From contig BGKB01000017.1 of the NCBI GenBank assembly GCA_003116975.1, positions 891,569 to 955,568 of the forward strand: a DNA stretch of 64,000 bases, given 5' to 3'. How positions within the stretch are numbered: the stretch's first letter is position 1; every line of letters begins with the position of its first letter. Below the pieces are notes generated by a model. The model made no database searches, had not been told where the DNA came from, and saw only the letters and a program-made list of their open reading frames with translations. The DNA comes from Aurantiochytrium sp. KH105. Its lineage: Eukaryota > Sar > Bigyra > Thraustochytrida > Thraustochytriidae. Shown here one piece after another: positions 1 to 9,896 of this stretch. A program made the translations under genes and the position numbers.

Positions 1-833
1 ACGTCGCTGGCGTGGGTCAGCTTATGGACGAGAGCGCCTTGTGCGCTCAAGCTCTTGGTGCACGTATCTGGGCAACGAATGCTGCCAAACTCATAAAAGC
101 CAACGAGCGGCTCGAATGCCTCGTGAAGCGCAACTTGTCCCATTTCACGCACTTGTTTGGCCACGAGTCTTGTGCTCGCTGTCCAATGCTTTAGTAAACT
201 GCGCGGGATTTCGCGCGAGGCGGCAAGAGCGTGGGCATCAAGATGGCTCCACAGCGAGAGCAGCGCGGGCCCAGCAAAGGCAATCTGGTGCACCGCGGAC
301 AGAAATCCACCGGTTCCGAACTCGTCGAGGCCATAGGCTTGAACGAGGGGCCACATTTCGTGGTTGTCCTCTTGTTCACTCTGAGTTGGCATAATGACGA
401 TTCGGTAATCTCGTAGCATGTCAACAAGAGCGGAGATCTTGTAGCGCTCGGCGCGTGCGGAATCGCCTTTGTCTTCGCCTGGCAAAAGATGGTACTCTTT
501 GACATTGGGCCAGAGACCCACGAGGGGTGCCACCTTGGCTGCTGCATTTGTGTTGTAAAAGACTTGTGAGTTGTCGACGCCAATGACAAAGAAACAGTCT
601 TCGAGGGCCTCATCGCTGGCATCGATTGTAGGTTCGAGCAAGGTCTCCCCGCTGGCGCCCAGGAGCAAATACTTGAGTAATCGCTGCGCATTGGTATTGT
701 AGCGACCGTCCATGCCAGGCACCACGAGCATTGCGACCTCCGCTTCCCCATCCTGTGCTGCGAACTCCTTGACGATTTCTTGCACAAGCTGCACTCTTTG
801 CGCGCTCGCGTGCGCGTCCCAGCGCGACGCCAT
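1..833 (-). CDS. DNAAF9 (C20orf194/Shulin)-like protein, 5' part, runs off the window
   Basis: An uninterrupted minus-strand frame starts at the ATG at 833 and is still open at base 1, so about 277 N-terminal residues are visible and the gene continues beyond the left edge. Early segments read LVVPGMDGRYN and, further on, WPLVQAYGLDEFGTGGF. These resemble from memory the N-terminal region of DNAAF9, a cytoplasmic factor that binds outer-arm dynein and holds it inactive during delivery to cilia (Shulin in Tetrahymena). The visible part is soluble, with no signal peptide or membrane segment. The frame has normal codon-like composition, with GC-rich third positions matching its neighbours. The family call rests on remembered motifs, not an alignment. 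A ciliary role would fit a zoosporic protist and the nephrocystin-1-like gene further along. Confidence 0.55.
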   Translation of the reverse strand, partial: MASRWDAHASAQRVQLVQEIVKEFAAQDGEAEVAMLVVPGMDGRYNTNAQRLLKYLLLGASGETLLEPTIDASDEALEDCFFVIGVDNSQVFYNTNAAAKVAPLVGLWPNVKEYHLLPGEDKGDSARAERYKISALVDMLRDYRIVIMPTQSEQEDNHEMWPLVQAYGLDEFGTGGFLSAVHQIAFAGPALLSLWSHLDAHALAASREIPRSLLKHWTASTRLVAKQVREMGQVALHEAFEPLVGFYEFGSIRCPDTCTKSLSAQGALVHKLTHASD

Positions 834-1486
834 GTTTGCTGCTCTACGCACAGACAGACCGAAAGTCAAACGCAAAGACTCAGCGTACTGCCCGTCCGGG
901 GCTGCTGCTCAAGATTGACGAGGTCCTCGTCCCTGCCGCGTCTCCAGCGCCCGCCGGATAACGTAATGAACAGGCTGCGCAACTCACTGTCAGTGACTGC
1001 AGAAGAAAGGCCCTCGGCAACGGTCGTCCCAGGCCGGCACTTTGCTCTCTCTCTGTATCACAAGCAGTCCTGTCGAGACCTTTCTCTCCTCCACCCGCCA
1101 GCCAGCCTGCCGCTAGCCAACCACAGCTAGCTTGAGCGGCAGCGAGCCTTGCGCTGCGAGACGTCTCGCATACGCGTACGCGCGCGTCCCACCGAGCGTG
1201 CTTTCATCTTGTCTTGCTTTCGTCCTGTCTAGCCGCCCGGAGCTGGCCCGTTGGCCGGTCGATATACTTGGGTCAAGAACCTGCCTCGCTCGGCCTGCCC
1301 CAAAGATAGATCTCGGAGAAGGGACGATGCAATCGAGCACAGAGCAAGCAAACAGCAATCGATCGGCCTGACTGACGGATTGATCGATCGACCGATCGAT
1401 CGATCGGTCGGCCGTCCAGCCCCGTGCCTGCCCGCTTGCCCGCGCGCACGCGACGCGGCAGAGGCAGGGAAAGCGCGGGAGAGGAA
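834..1486. other. Intergenic region between divergent genes
   Basis: This 653-bp spacer separates the DNAAF9-like gene (minus) from the GxGYP-type gene (plus) and presumably carries both promoters. No convincing coding frame is present. A degenerate GATC/GACC tetranucleotide tract lies at about 1378-1412. No clear TATA box or other element was recognised. Confidence 0.6.
1378..1412. repeat. GATC-type tetranucleotide microsatellite
   Basis: Tandem GATC/GACC/GGTC units lie about 75 bases upstream of the next start codon. Such tracts recur in front of several genes in this window. Confidence 0.8.
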
Positions 1487-3367
1487 ATGGCGACGGCGGG
1501 GCCGCAGCGAGATGCGCGTGCGGAAAAGGGCGCGCGGCCGCGGAAAAGGGCCGCGCTCGCGTGCCTGGTGCTGGGCGCGACGGCGCTCGCGGCGTGCGCA
1601 GGACCGCGAGGGCGACTCGTGGGAGGCGGGAGCGTGCCGGGCGTCAGCGTGGAGGAGTCCTCCGACGAAGACGTCGGTCTCGTTTCCGAGGAGAATGTCG
1701 TGCTTATCGCCGACTGCTTGTACGCGCCGTCGGTGGGGGCGACGGTTGGCTTGATGAATCGCAAAGGACCTGTGGCAGACTGCCTGCCGTACTGGCCGCA
1801 AAAGCTAGGGTACAAGATCGCCAAGGTGGAGCAGAGCGAGTTTGTGAAGCGGGGACTGCAGGAAAAACTCTTCAAGGGCCGCGTGCTCTTTGACAGGAGC
1901 GATACAATCGGCGAGAACCTCGCGTTGAGCGCAGCAGGCATTCATGACCTGCTGCCCGTCGCAGACGGCGACCCTGCGCTCGAACCCCTGAGCCAAGATG
2001 TCGAGGCTCTGCCCGTGGCCTTTGACTTTCGCGAGAACCGCACGGCAAGCCTTCCTGGCGGCTTTTTCCGCACCGATGCTGCCGCGACGCAGTGGACGCT
2101 CGAACATCTCGTTCCGCTGTCGAACAAGCACAAAATTACGTACCGACCGCCGCAGACCAAACTCATGCCGTTCATCGTGATGGAACGTACAGTGGCAGTC
2201 TTTGTGTCAAACATTGCTGCGAAGTGCACCGAGTACAATCTTGCCCCCTTCAAGGCGCTGGCAGAGCTCGTGGCGCGCCGGAACGGTCTCAAACCCTTTC
2301 TTGATCTGACCTCTTCCGGCTACTGGGATGAGTCTGTCACGCCGCTCACCATGTACGGGTACAGTGCTGGAATGTACGAGAGTACGGGATTTTGCACGAG
2401 GGACAAGACGATGGGCGTGGCGGCGAGCGATATTGCAGACTCACTGTCGTTCCTCATTGCCGTGCAACGCGCGGAGGCGACAGTTCAGATCAACACGACC
2501 CAGACCCTGCAGCAAAAGCCGCCGCAGGACGGCGCGCTCCAGTTCAATGCCTCCAAGGTGTACGTTGCACACGTGGTGAGCGATGGCGACAATCTTTCCT
2601 TGCTCGCAAAGTCGACGGACAATCTCGAAAAGCGTCGCAAGGTGTGCACGGACCCAAAGCGCACGACACCATGCCCTCCGCGCGCCTGGACGGTGTCGGG
2701 GCAAACGCAGACGGTGGCAGCGGCCATTCGCACCATGTACAAAATCGCGGAGAGCGTGCAGGGCGCCGACAGTTTCATCTTGCCGCCCTCGGGTGCCACG
2801 TATTTCTACCCCGCGGCTGCGGTGGACAAGCAGGGCCTCTCGGAGCACCGTGACCACACCGTTGAGGTTGCCTCGAATTTGGGGATCGAAGCAACGATTG
2901 TGTGGGATTTCTTTTTCAATTTTCTGAGCTCGCAGCACCGTGAGTACATTCGCTCATTTATTGGGACTCCGATCAAGGCTGTGTTCTGGTCTGCGGCACC
3001 GTGGCTGCTGAGTCCCAATGAGAAGACGCCCTTTGTCAAACTGGGCTACAAGAGCGACCAGGTCTACAGAGACCCGGCGGATCCCACGCGCGGTGTCGTG
3101 CTCTTTAGCGAGCTGACGCGTTGGAACGATATTTCTGGAAAGGACTCCAATAATGGCAAGGGCCTCAAGATTGACGATATGGTTCGACTTGTGGCCCAGC
3201 AACCTGCGGGCAGCCTCAACTTCATTTACGACATTTCCTGGGGCATCAATCCTCTTATTTTCGACAAGTACGCTGCTGCTCTGGCTGCGCAGGCGCCCGA
3301 CGTGGAGCTCGTCGACCACCGCACTCTTATTCGCCTTGCGAGGCAAAAGCATGGTCTCCAGGACTAA
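1487..3367 (+). CDS. Membrane-anchored GxGYP-domain protein, putative glycoside hydrolase family
   Basis: Predicted protein of 626 residues. The frame extends further upstream only to a GTG, so the first ATG (1487, context GAAATGG) is taken as start. Residues about 21-38 form a hydrophobic segment after a basic stretch, suggesting a type II signal anchor or an uncleaved signal. Residues about 362-370 contain VVSDGDN, and about 432-440 read LPPSGATYFYP. These fit the two hallmark motifs of the GxGYP_C family (a VSDGDN motif and a PSGxGYxYP motif), a putative carbohydrate-active domain found in bacteria and some protists, here with GY changed to TY. Potential N-glycosylation sites (NRT, NTT, NAS) fit a secretory location. 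The substrate is unknown. The family call is moderately secure; enzymatic activity is inference. Confidence 0.6.
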   Translation: MATAGPQRDARAEKGARPRKRAALACLVLGATALAACAGPRGRLVGGGSVPGVSVEESSDEDVGLVSEENVVLIADCLYAPSVGATVGLMNRKGPVADCLPYWPQKLGYKIAKVEQSEFVKRGLQEKLFKGRVLFDRSDTIGENLALSAAGIHDLLPVADGDPALEPLSQDVEALPVAFDFRENRTASLPGGFFRTDAAATQWTLEHLVPLSNKHKITYRPPQTKLMPFIVMERTVAVFVSNIAAKCTEYNLAPFKALAELVARRNGLKPFLDLTSSGYWDESVTPLTMYGYSAGMYESTGFCTRDKTMGVAASDIADSLSFLIAVQRAEATVQINTTQTLQQKPPQDGALQFNASKVYVAHVVSDGDNLSLLAKSTDNLEKRRKVCTDPKRTTPCPPRAWTVSGQTQTVAAAIRTMYKIAESVQGADSFILPPSGATYFYPAAAVDKQGLSEHRDHTVEVASNLGIEATIVWDFFFNFLSSQHREYIRSFIGTPIKAVFWSAAPWLLSPNEKTPFVKLGYKSDQVYRDPADPTRGVVLFSELTRWNDISGKDSNNGKGLKIDDMVRLVAQQPAGSLNFIYDISWGINPLIFDKYAAALAAQAPDVELVDHRTLIRLARQKHGLQD

Positions 3368-4386
3368 CCAACTAACTGACTGGCGGACATGCGGTTCACG
3401 GACTTGGGCTTTGCCAGCAGTTTCTTTCTATTTTTCTTTATCGATTAGGCTATCATCATCATCATCATCAATTTCATTATTCATTTTCATCTTGACATGA
3501 CACTATAGGCTGTGCTGACTGCAGCTGAGGCTGAGGCTGACTTCAGTGACAGTTGGAAGCCTGGTCCTGGACAGACAGTCCACCCGTCAAAAGGGCAGCC
3601 ATGGCAGGCAGCAAGCCCTCGCTGTCGCCCGTGGCAACGACCCATCGCATCCGCGTAAATCTCGTCTCCCTCCCTCCCTCCCTCCCGCGGGCTCTTGCCA
3701 GGGCCAAACCCCGCCGTGAGTCCCCAGCAGCGCCAGCATCTGGCCCTGACTTCGAGCTCGCGTGACGCTGCTGGGTGCGGCCGCTGCTGGCCGCGGCCTC
3801 GCCCATGTCTGCGCGGGTCCCGCCGCCGCTGCTTGCCTGCCTGCCGGCCCTTTCCTCCTCCTTGCCGCGAAGATGCGGCGCGCCTGCTGCACTGCTGGGC
3901 CGCTGCTTCGATCGCGCGTCTTTCTTCCACGGCGAGCGCGATGAGGAAGCAGTCCGCGATCGTGAGTCTCTGCCCGGTGGCGGCGCCCGCGAGGCAGCAG
4001 GCGGGCAGGCGGGCAGGCGGGCAGGCGGGCAGGCAGGCCGCGCCCGCGCAGACGCGCCGCGGCCCCGCGCGCCGCTCGAGCCGCGACCGTCGCGTCCGTT
4101 CGGGGAGGGGCGTCTCGGCCCGAGGAAGAGACCCTAACTAGCTCGCCTGCTTGCTTGCGTGCGTGCCTGCTTGCTACTAACAACAGCAGCGGTCGACGAG
4201 GAAGGAGAAAGCGAGCAAAGGCGGAGGCCAAAGCAGATAGATAGATCCCGAGCGCGAGCGCGCGAGCGAGCGCGCGAGCGAGCGGCCCTGCCAGGGCTGA
4301 GCAGGAGGACAAGGCCGACGAGGAGGAGGTAGCGGAGTGGATAGCTGGGTGGTGTCGTCGGTTTGGGAGTCGGGCGGGTCGACGAG
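3368..4386. other. Intergenic region with several microsatellites
   Basis: The 1.0 kb between two plus-strand genes contains a TCA tract (3452-3471), a CTCC tract (3665-3686), a GCAGGCGG minisatellite (3997-4037) and GC-rich, purine-biased sequence up to the next ATG. Open frames on both strands here are Arg/Ala/Pro-rich artefacts of composition. No gene is supported. Confidence 0.6.
3997..4037. repeat. GCGGGCAG minisatellite
   Basis: About five tandem copies of an 8-bp unit (GCGGGCAG with GCAG variants) in the 5' region of the metallophosphoesterase gene. Confidence 0.85.
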
Positions 4387-7300
4387 ATGGCGGACGTTAA
4401 AGACCGCGTGGTGCGCTGGTTCGAGGAGAGGCTGCGCCAAGTGCAGGGCGTACAGGAGGATGCGAGCGAGTCCAAGGAGGGACAGTCGATCCGATGGCTC
4501 GCCATCCTGCTCGGGCTCATGCTCTTCTCGTACGAGGCGATGGCCCCGCTCTTGCGGGGCAAGAGAAGCGTGTACACGGATCTGCGACTGTCCCTCATCG
4601 TGTGGCTCTTCTCTGCGGCCATGTTGCACATGCCCATGGCCAGCTCTGTAGAAATGGAGGATCACCCGAGCGTACCCTTCATCTCGCTCTTTATTCTGCT
4701 GCTCGTCGTGACGCACGTGACGCTCGCTGCTTTTACGATGCTGCACCATCTCGTGTGCTGGGCGCTGGGCATTTGCTTTCCCAAGCTCGCCAAAACGCTC
4801 TGGGTCCCCGGTCTGCGCTCCGTTCGATCCTTCAAGGCGATCCTCAAGGGCAGCATCCTTCTCTCCGCTACCGTCAGCCTCGTTTTTGCCTATTGCGGCA
4901 CCGTGCCAGACACGAGCTGCATTATTGTCGACGAAGGGTCCATCAAGGGGTCCACGGCGAAGCAGTCCACGCTCGCGATGCTCGTGCCTGGGGCCGACGT
5001 GAATGAGGCTACCTCGGCCGAGTCCGAAGCAGGACAGACCACCTCAACCTCGTGCCGCCCAAGCTACACGCAGGACCTGAGCGAACTTGTCTGCATGCGC
5101 CTCATGCCCGAACTAGACGAGCTCTGGGGCAAGGTCGGTGAGGATGGGACGTTTCATATCAAGGTTCTGGGCGTCAACCTTGGCCAATTCTCCCTGCTCG
5201 AGAGCCCTGTGGGCCTTCTCTGGCTCAGCGGCGTCGCCATTTGGGCCACCTACTACACGCTCCGCCGAACGAAGCGCATCAATCAGTCCCTCCAGCGTCG
5301 TGCGGTGAGACGTCGCCGCGAGGAGGAGGCCAAGGCGCAGGCGAGGACTTCCGGTGGCCCACGAGGAGCTACATCCGCAGCGGGGACGAGTCAACCGATC
5401 GCAGGTCACGACCAAGGCAACAATTACGAAGACGAAAAGGACGCCGAAGACGCGCAGGACGATCTTAGTAGTGACGACGAGTACGAAGATGAAACGAAGC
5501 GAGCCACGACCACGGGCGCCGTGCATAACCCTCGACGCGAAGCGGCACCCACGAACTTTCGCCCCATGGCTGAATGGTACTCTCTGGCCGTGACAAGGAC
5601 TGCCTTTGACTTGCTCATTTCCATGAAACTCTTTCTTGGCAGGTTCGACATGCGAACGATGCAGGCGGCCATCGGTGACGGGCCCCTGAACTCGCGGGGC
5701 GGCGCGTATGGCTCGTGCAACCCACAAGAGCGCAACGGCACCCAACAACGCAACGCGCGTACACCGGATAGCATTCAGGAGGAATCTTTTACATTCAAAG
5801 AAGCCTCTGCATCCGCTGGATTGAATAAAAGTCCGCAAAGCGCGGCAGGCTCGACCGCGGAGACTGGAGTGACGGACTCACTCGTGGATGACCGCTACGC
5901 AGATCTCGACGAGATGTGGTTCGATTGGCTTGCTGACACTGGCGACGGAGGCAACCCGACCTACGCTATCGCGCGAGCGGTCGCTCAGCCTTCGCTCGCG
6001 GTGCCAATGCATACAGCGGGGCGGCCCCAAAAGGACGAAAAGGTTGCTGTGAAGAATCTCAAGCGCGGCGATCTCCTGATTCTGGGCGGAGACCTCGCTT
6101 ACCCCACGCCGTCTCGTCAAGAGTACGCGAGCCGTCTCTTTCAGCCCTTTGAGTACGCAATGGAACCCCCGCCTTCCTATCATCGCGACGATATCTCTCT
6201 GGCCAAGAACGTCCACGACGCTTCGACCGCTGAAACGTCCACGCGCTTTAGCATGCTCAGTATGCGTCATCTAGACAATACGAGATACTCGATGCCCCTC
6301 GGACGTATGCCGCATGATCGCTCCATGTCGAACAGCAATCTCTTGCATGGCGTCAAGACGCCGTCGTCGGCGGGATCCTCGAAAGCTGGGTCTCCAATGA
6401 GCGGTCCACCAGGGCTGCGACCACAAATGAGCGAAGTTTTTAAAGTCGGCGACTTTACCGACCCCGACTACACCGAGATGGACTCGGTGCGGACGACGGG
6501 ATCATCGCGCTCTCTTTTCACGGGAGGGAGCAGTGTCTTCAGCAACGACGGCAACACCTCAAACGGCGAAGACGAGGAAAGCGAGGACGAGAGCAAAGGC
6601 CCCGGCAGCAAGAAAACAGCGCGCAAGAAGATCACGAGATCCAATCGTACAGCCAAACGAGGCAACAGCGGAGAGGAGGCAAAGGAAGAAGGCGCCAAAG
6701 TATGGCAGGGTCCGCCTTGCGCGTATGCCATTCCGGGCAACCATGATTGGTTCGACGGCCTTGATACCTTTATGCAATGTATTTGCTATCGGGACTGGAT
6801 TGGGGGCTGGCGCATGCCGCAATCCAAGTCCTATTTTGCACTCAAGCTGCCGCACGGATGGTGGGCCTTTGGCCTCGATTTTGCCCTTGAGGACGATATT
6901 GATGGTCTGCAATATCAGTACTTTGCTTCGGTGGCACACCGCTGTCTCGGTGAGAACGACCAAGTCATTTTGTGCTCGCACGAGCCGACGTGGCTGCTCG
7001 ATGCGTACTTGAACGACCCGCATCCGGAAGACAAGCCGATTTCGCGAACCTCCAAAAATTTGAAGCAGCTCGTGCGCAGACACCTTCGCGGGCGAGTGGC
7101 GATGCGTATCGCCGGTGACGTGCACAACTACATGCGATACAATGCGGAGCAGCCGCTCTCGTATTCAGCGTTGCGCGCAGGCGCGGCTCCGTTTCTCGTC
7201 ACTTCGGGCGGCGGCGGCGCTTTTTTGCATCCGACGCATACCTTTCCGGAGCGCTACAAGGAGATGGCTGCCTATTACAAGCTTGAGAAAGCGTACCCGT

Positions 7301-8538
7301 CATTTTCGGAGTCGCGAATGGTGGGAATGAGGAACCTGGGCCAAGGCTTTCGGATGCAAAATTGGCGGTTTGACATTGTGGGTTCGACGGTGTATTTCCT
7401 CATTGTGTGCAGCTTCTTTCCGCGATGCAATCTCGATCGCATCATGAACGCTCCACACTTTTACCCCGAGGGTCTTAAAGCTTTTGGGTACGAGATGGTT
7501 CTCATTTTTGGAGAACTGTTTTCCGAGGCTTACGTTTCGCTCGTGGTGACGATGATCGTGTATCTGACATCGTTTTGCTTTGCAGACCAACATCACGGCA
7601 CGCTGCGGCAGCTCATTATTGCCTCCGTGCACACACTCGCGCACGTGAGCTGCGCAGTAGCGCTTTTTCTTTTGCTAGAAATCGTGGCAGAGCTGGCCAT
7701 CCAAGATGGCCTCGCGGGGCAGGGATACGATTCAATCTTTGAGATTTTCCAGAACTTTGAGCGGCGTACGATGCCCGAGGCGTGGTGGACGAACGGCCTC
7801 TTGGAGACATGCATGCGCTTCATGCTGCGGATCTTTGATTTACCCGAAAACATGGCCACCACGCGCGTCAAGATCTGCAAGGGCGACGTGCCGGCGCCCG
7901 GTGTCGGTTGCGCGCCCTTGGCGCCATCGCAGCTTTCGAGGTTTGACTTTGTGAGCTACTACCTTGGCAACTACCTCTACATGTACATTATTGCTGCAGA
8001 TCTCGGCGCGATGATCCTCGGGCTTTACCTGTACGTTTGCGTGACCTTTTTCAAGCTGCACTGGAATGAGGCCTTTAGCTCGATTCGCTGCGAGGACTAC
8101 AAGACCTTTACGCGTTTTCACATTGATGCAGACGGCGACCTGCACGCATACACGATTGGTATTGATCGAGTGCCGCGCAAGTGGCGTGACGATTCGCGAT
8201 GGACGTCGACTCTTTTTCGTTACCGTGCCAAACGTTTGGACACACCCGATGTGGACGAGCTTGACCCGTCGATTGCCTCGTACGGTGTCGAGTGTCCGAG
8301 TCGCTGGATTCCGGCGTACGAGCCGAATCGCAAACATCGAAGGCAGCAAGATCCCCGTATTGTCGACTACTTTTGCATTCCCCGCAAGCGAAGCTGGCTC
8401 AAGCCACGTCGGGGCAAGTCGACCGTTTCTGCCGGCGACTGGTGGAAACCTTTTGAGAGTCTGGAGCAGCGCAGAGTCTTTCCCAAAGTTTTGCCTTCTT
8501 TCAACTCGATGGTGTCTCAGGATGAGGCCTCAGGCTAG
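4387..8538 (+). CDS. Multi-pass membrane calcineurin-like metallophosphoesterase
   Basis: Protein of 1383 residues. The in-frame TTG upstream is ignored and the ATG at 4387 (GAGATGG) is used. Metallophosphoesterase motifs appear in order: ADTGDGGNPTY (about 514), GGDLAYP (about 566), GNHDWFDG (about 783), a SHEPTW histidine (about 863) and GDVHNY (about 908). They match an uncharacterised plant/algal membrane metallophosphoesterase family (GNHDWFDG, GGWxMPQxKSYFAL and HEPxWLLD stretches). The N-terminus has about five hydrophobic segments between residues 35 and 295, and more follow after residue 995, so the catalytic domain sits between two membrane blocks. A Ser/acidic low-complexity insert of about 180 residues separates the GGDLAYP and GNHD motifs. 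Two metal ions would be bound; the substrate is unknown. An AATAAA lies just after the stop. Confidence 0.85.
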   Translation: MADVKDRVVRWFEERLRQVQGVQEDASESKEGQSIRWLAILLGLMLFSYEAMAPLLRGKRSVYTDLRLSLIVWLFSAAMLHMPMASSVEMEDHPSVPFISLFILLLVVTHVTLAAFTMLHHLVCWALGICFPKLAKTLWVPGLRSVRSFKAILKGSILLSATVSLVFAYCGTVPDTSCIIVDEGSIKGSTAKQSTLAMLVPGADVNEATSAESEAGQTTSTSCRPSYTQDLSELVCMRLMPELDELWGKVGEDGTFHIKVLGVNLGQFSLLESPVGLLWLSGVAIWATYYTLRRTKRINQSLQRRAVRRRREEEAKAQARTSGGPRGATSAAGTSQPIAGHDQGNNYEDEKDAEDAQDDLSSDDEYEDETKRATTTGAVHNPRREAAPTNFRPMAEWYSLAVTRTAFDLLISMKLFLGRFDMRTMQAAIGDGPLNSRGGAYGSCNPQERNGTQQRNARTPDSIQEESFTFKEASASAGLNKSPQSAAGSTAETGVTDSLVDDRYADLDEMWFDWLADTGDGGNPTYAIARAVAQPSLAVPMHTAGRPQKDEKVAVKNLKRGDLLILGGDLAYPTPSRQEYASRLFQPFEYAMEPPPSYHRDDISLAKNVHDASTAETSTRFSMLSMRHLDNTRYSMPLGRMPHDRSMSNSNLLHGVKTPSSAGSSKAGSPMSGPPGLRPQMSEVFKVGDFTDPDYTEMDSVRTTGSSRSLFTGGSSVFSNDGNTSNGEDEESEDESKGPGSKKTARKKITRSNRTAKRGNSGEEAKEEGAKVWQGPPCAYAIPGNHDWFDGLDTFMQCICYRDWIGGWRMPQSKSYFALKLPHGWWAFGLDFALEDDIDGLQYQYFASVAHRCLGENDQVILCSHEPTWLLDAYLNDPHPEDKPISRTSKNLKQLVRRHLRGRVAMRIAGDVHNYMRYNAEQPLSYSALRAGAAPFLVTSGGGGAFLHPTHTFPERYKEMAAYYKLEKAYPSFSESRMVGMRNLGQGFRMQNWRFDIVGSTVYFLIVCSFFPRCNLDRIMNAPHFYPEGLKAFGYEMVLIFGELFSEAYVSLVVTMIVYLTSFCFADQHHGTLRQLIIASVHTLAHVSCAVALFLLLEIVAELAIQDGLAGQGYDSIFEIFQNFERRTMPEAWWTNGLLETCMRFMLRIFDLPENMATTRVKICKGDVPAPGVGCAPLAPSQLSRFDFVSYYLGNYLYMYIIAADLGAMILGLYLYVCVTFFKLHWNEAFSSIRCEDYKTFTRFHIDADGDLHAYTIGIDRVPRKWRDDSRWTSTLFRYRAKRLDTPDVDELDPSIASYGVECPSRWIPAYEPNRKHRRQQDPRIVDYFCIPRKRSWLKPRRGKSTVSAGDWWKPFESLEQRRVFPKVLPSFNSMVSQDEASG

Positions 8539-8543
8539 GATAG

Positions 8544-8549
8544 AATAAA
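8544..8549 (+). terminator. Putative polyadenylation signal AATAAA
   Basis: AATAAA lies six bases after the stop codon of the metallophosphoesterase. The close position is unusual, so its use is uncertain. The next gene converges from the right. Confidence 0.35.
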
Positions 8550-8783
8550 GCATTTCATGAACATCAAAGTCACAGATCGATTCAAACTGCATCTTGCGTC
8601 TCCTTCCATTTTACAGAGAAGAAGAACTAGGACGTTTGCGCCGATGTGGCATTTTTTTGTTTGAACCACAGAATGCAATTGCTTGCCAGGTTTCACTGTC
8701 AGTCTTTTTCTTCCCCCTTGTCGCCTTCGCTTCAACTGGCCAATGGCAAAAGAAAAAGAAGGTAAAGGGTCTTAGGCCAATAG

Positions 8784-9896
8784 CTAGTTTGTAGAGAGCG
8801 TGGCCCCTGCCTCGCCCGTCTCCTTTGCCCGTTGCAGCAACTCGTGATACTGTGCGACTTCCACGCCCTCCCAGGAAGGCCGTGACAAGGTAGCAAAGAC
8901 GCGCTCCCTCAATTCGGTCTGCACCTCTTGCTCGACCCCGGAAAGGTTGCCAGCCGAATACGCAGTTTCGAGATTGGCTTGCATGATCTCCTTTGTGGCG
9001 GCGCCAGAAAGCGTGCATGGCACTTGCGTATGTCTGAGTGCAAAATCGATTGCGAGCTTGGGAAGCGACACGCCCTTATCGCGACAGATTTGGGCAGCAG
9101 TCTGGCACGCGGTCTTGACTTCTGCCGAAGCCGGGTGCCACTTCGGTGGGTCTCCGCCGCTGAGCAAACCCATGGAAATGGGACTCGCATTGAGCCAGCC
9201 AACATCTTTGTCTCGCAACAGCGTAAAGAGCTCCTGGTCGTCGAATAGCGATGTGTCGTTGAGAGAGTAATGACAGTAAAAGAGGCAGGTGTCGATTTGT
9301 ACGGTGCTGCGCTTGAGAAGCTCGCGATGCAGAGCAAGAGGGTACCCAGTGATTCCAATTTTACGGATTTTCCCTGCGTCTTTGGCTTTTTGCAGGGCTG
9401 GCAAGGTTTCCTCAAGAATCACATCGAGTGAAGGCGCGTACTCGGGGTCGTGGATCTGCATGCAGTCGAGGTACTCGACGCCAAGACGATGAAGCGCCTC
9501 GTCCACGGCACGAAGCGTTCGCTCTGCTGAGAAGTCGAACATTTTCCGCACATCTTTCTCGTAACGTCCGCACTTGGAGTGCAGGTAGTACGCCTCGCGA
9601 GGAATCTTTTGCAGGGCCTTTCCGAGCCGACTTTCTGACGCGCCTTGGCCGTACCAGTACGCCGTGTCAATAACGTTGACGCCGCCTCGGATCGCGCACT
9701 CGACGACGGCATCCACGCTCTCCTGCGGCACCTCGCCGTACACGTCGCCAAAGGGGCTCCCGCCGAGGCCCAGGGCCGAGAGCCGAGGCTCTGTGGCCTC
9801 GCCCTCGCGCCAGGGCCGCAGCGCGCGGTACGGCATGCGCGCGCACGCGGCGGCCTCGTGGAAGCCCTCCACGAAGGTCGAGACGCGCTGCGCCAT
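8784..9896 (-). CDS. Aldo/keto reductase, L-galactose dehydrogenase-like
   Basis: Protein of 370 residues from the ATG at 9896 (ACGATGG context); a second in-frame ATG at 9974 would add 26 unconserved residues. Fold signatures run in order: GLGGSPFGDVYG, then VIDTAYWYG with the catalytic Asp and Tyr, SKCGRY with the catalytic Lys, and QIHDPEY with the catalytic His. FDFSAERTLRAVDEAL, KIGITGYPL, YCHYSLND and SPISMGLL follow the order in plant L-galactose 1-dehydrogenase. That soluble NAD-dependent enzyme oxidises L-galactose to L-galactono-1,4-lactone in ascorbate synthesis. The length is slightly above the plant enzyme (about 320) because of an N-terminal extension. A closely related D-threo-aldose/fucose dehydrogenase specificity cannot be excluded. 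The gene converges on the metallophosphoesterase. Confidence 0.85.
   Translation of the reverse strand: MAQRVSTFVEGFHEAAACARMPYRALRPWREGEATEPRLSALGLGGSPFGDVYGEVPQESVDAVVECAIRGGVNVIDTAYWYGQGASESRLGKALQKIPREAYYLHSKCGRYEKDVRKMFDFSAERTLRAVDEALHRLGVEYLDCMQIHDPEYAPSLDVILEETLPALQKAKDAGKIRKIGITGYPLALHRELLKRSTVQIDTCLFYCHYSLNDTSLFDDQELFTLLRDKDVGWLNASPISMGLLSGGDPPKWHPASAEVKTACQTAAQICRDKGVSLPKLAIDFALRHTQVPCTLSGAATKEIMQANLETAYSAGNLSGVEQEVQTELRERVFATLSRPSWEGVEVAQYHELLQRAKETGEAGATLSTN

Noticed and set aside
1424..1486. Upstream extension of the GxGYP-type protein
   Set aside because: The extension begins with GTG; the first ATG at 1487 has a good context and precedes the membrane anchor. The same reasoning was applied to the starts at 4387, 15082, 17409, 20971, 47533 and 63342.
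3543..4312. Minus-strand frames of 87-241 residues
   Set aside because: Arg/Ala/Leu-rich translation of purine-biased and minisatellite DNA between two genes.
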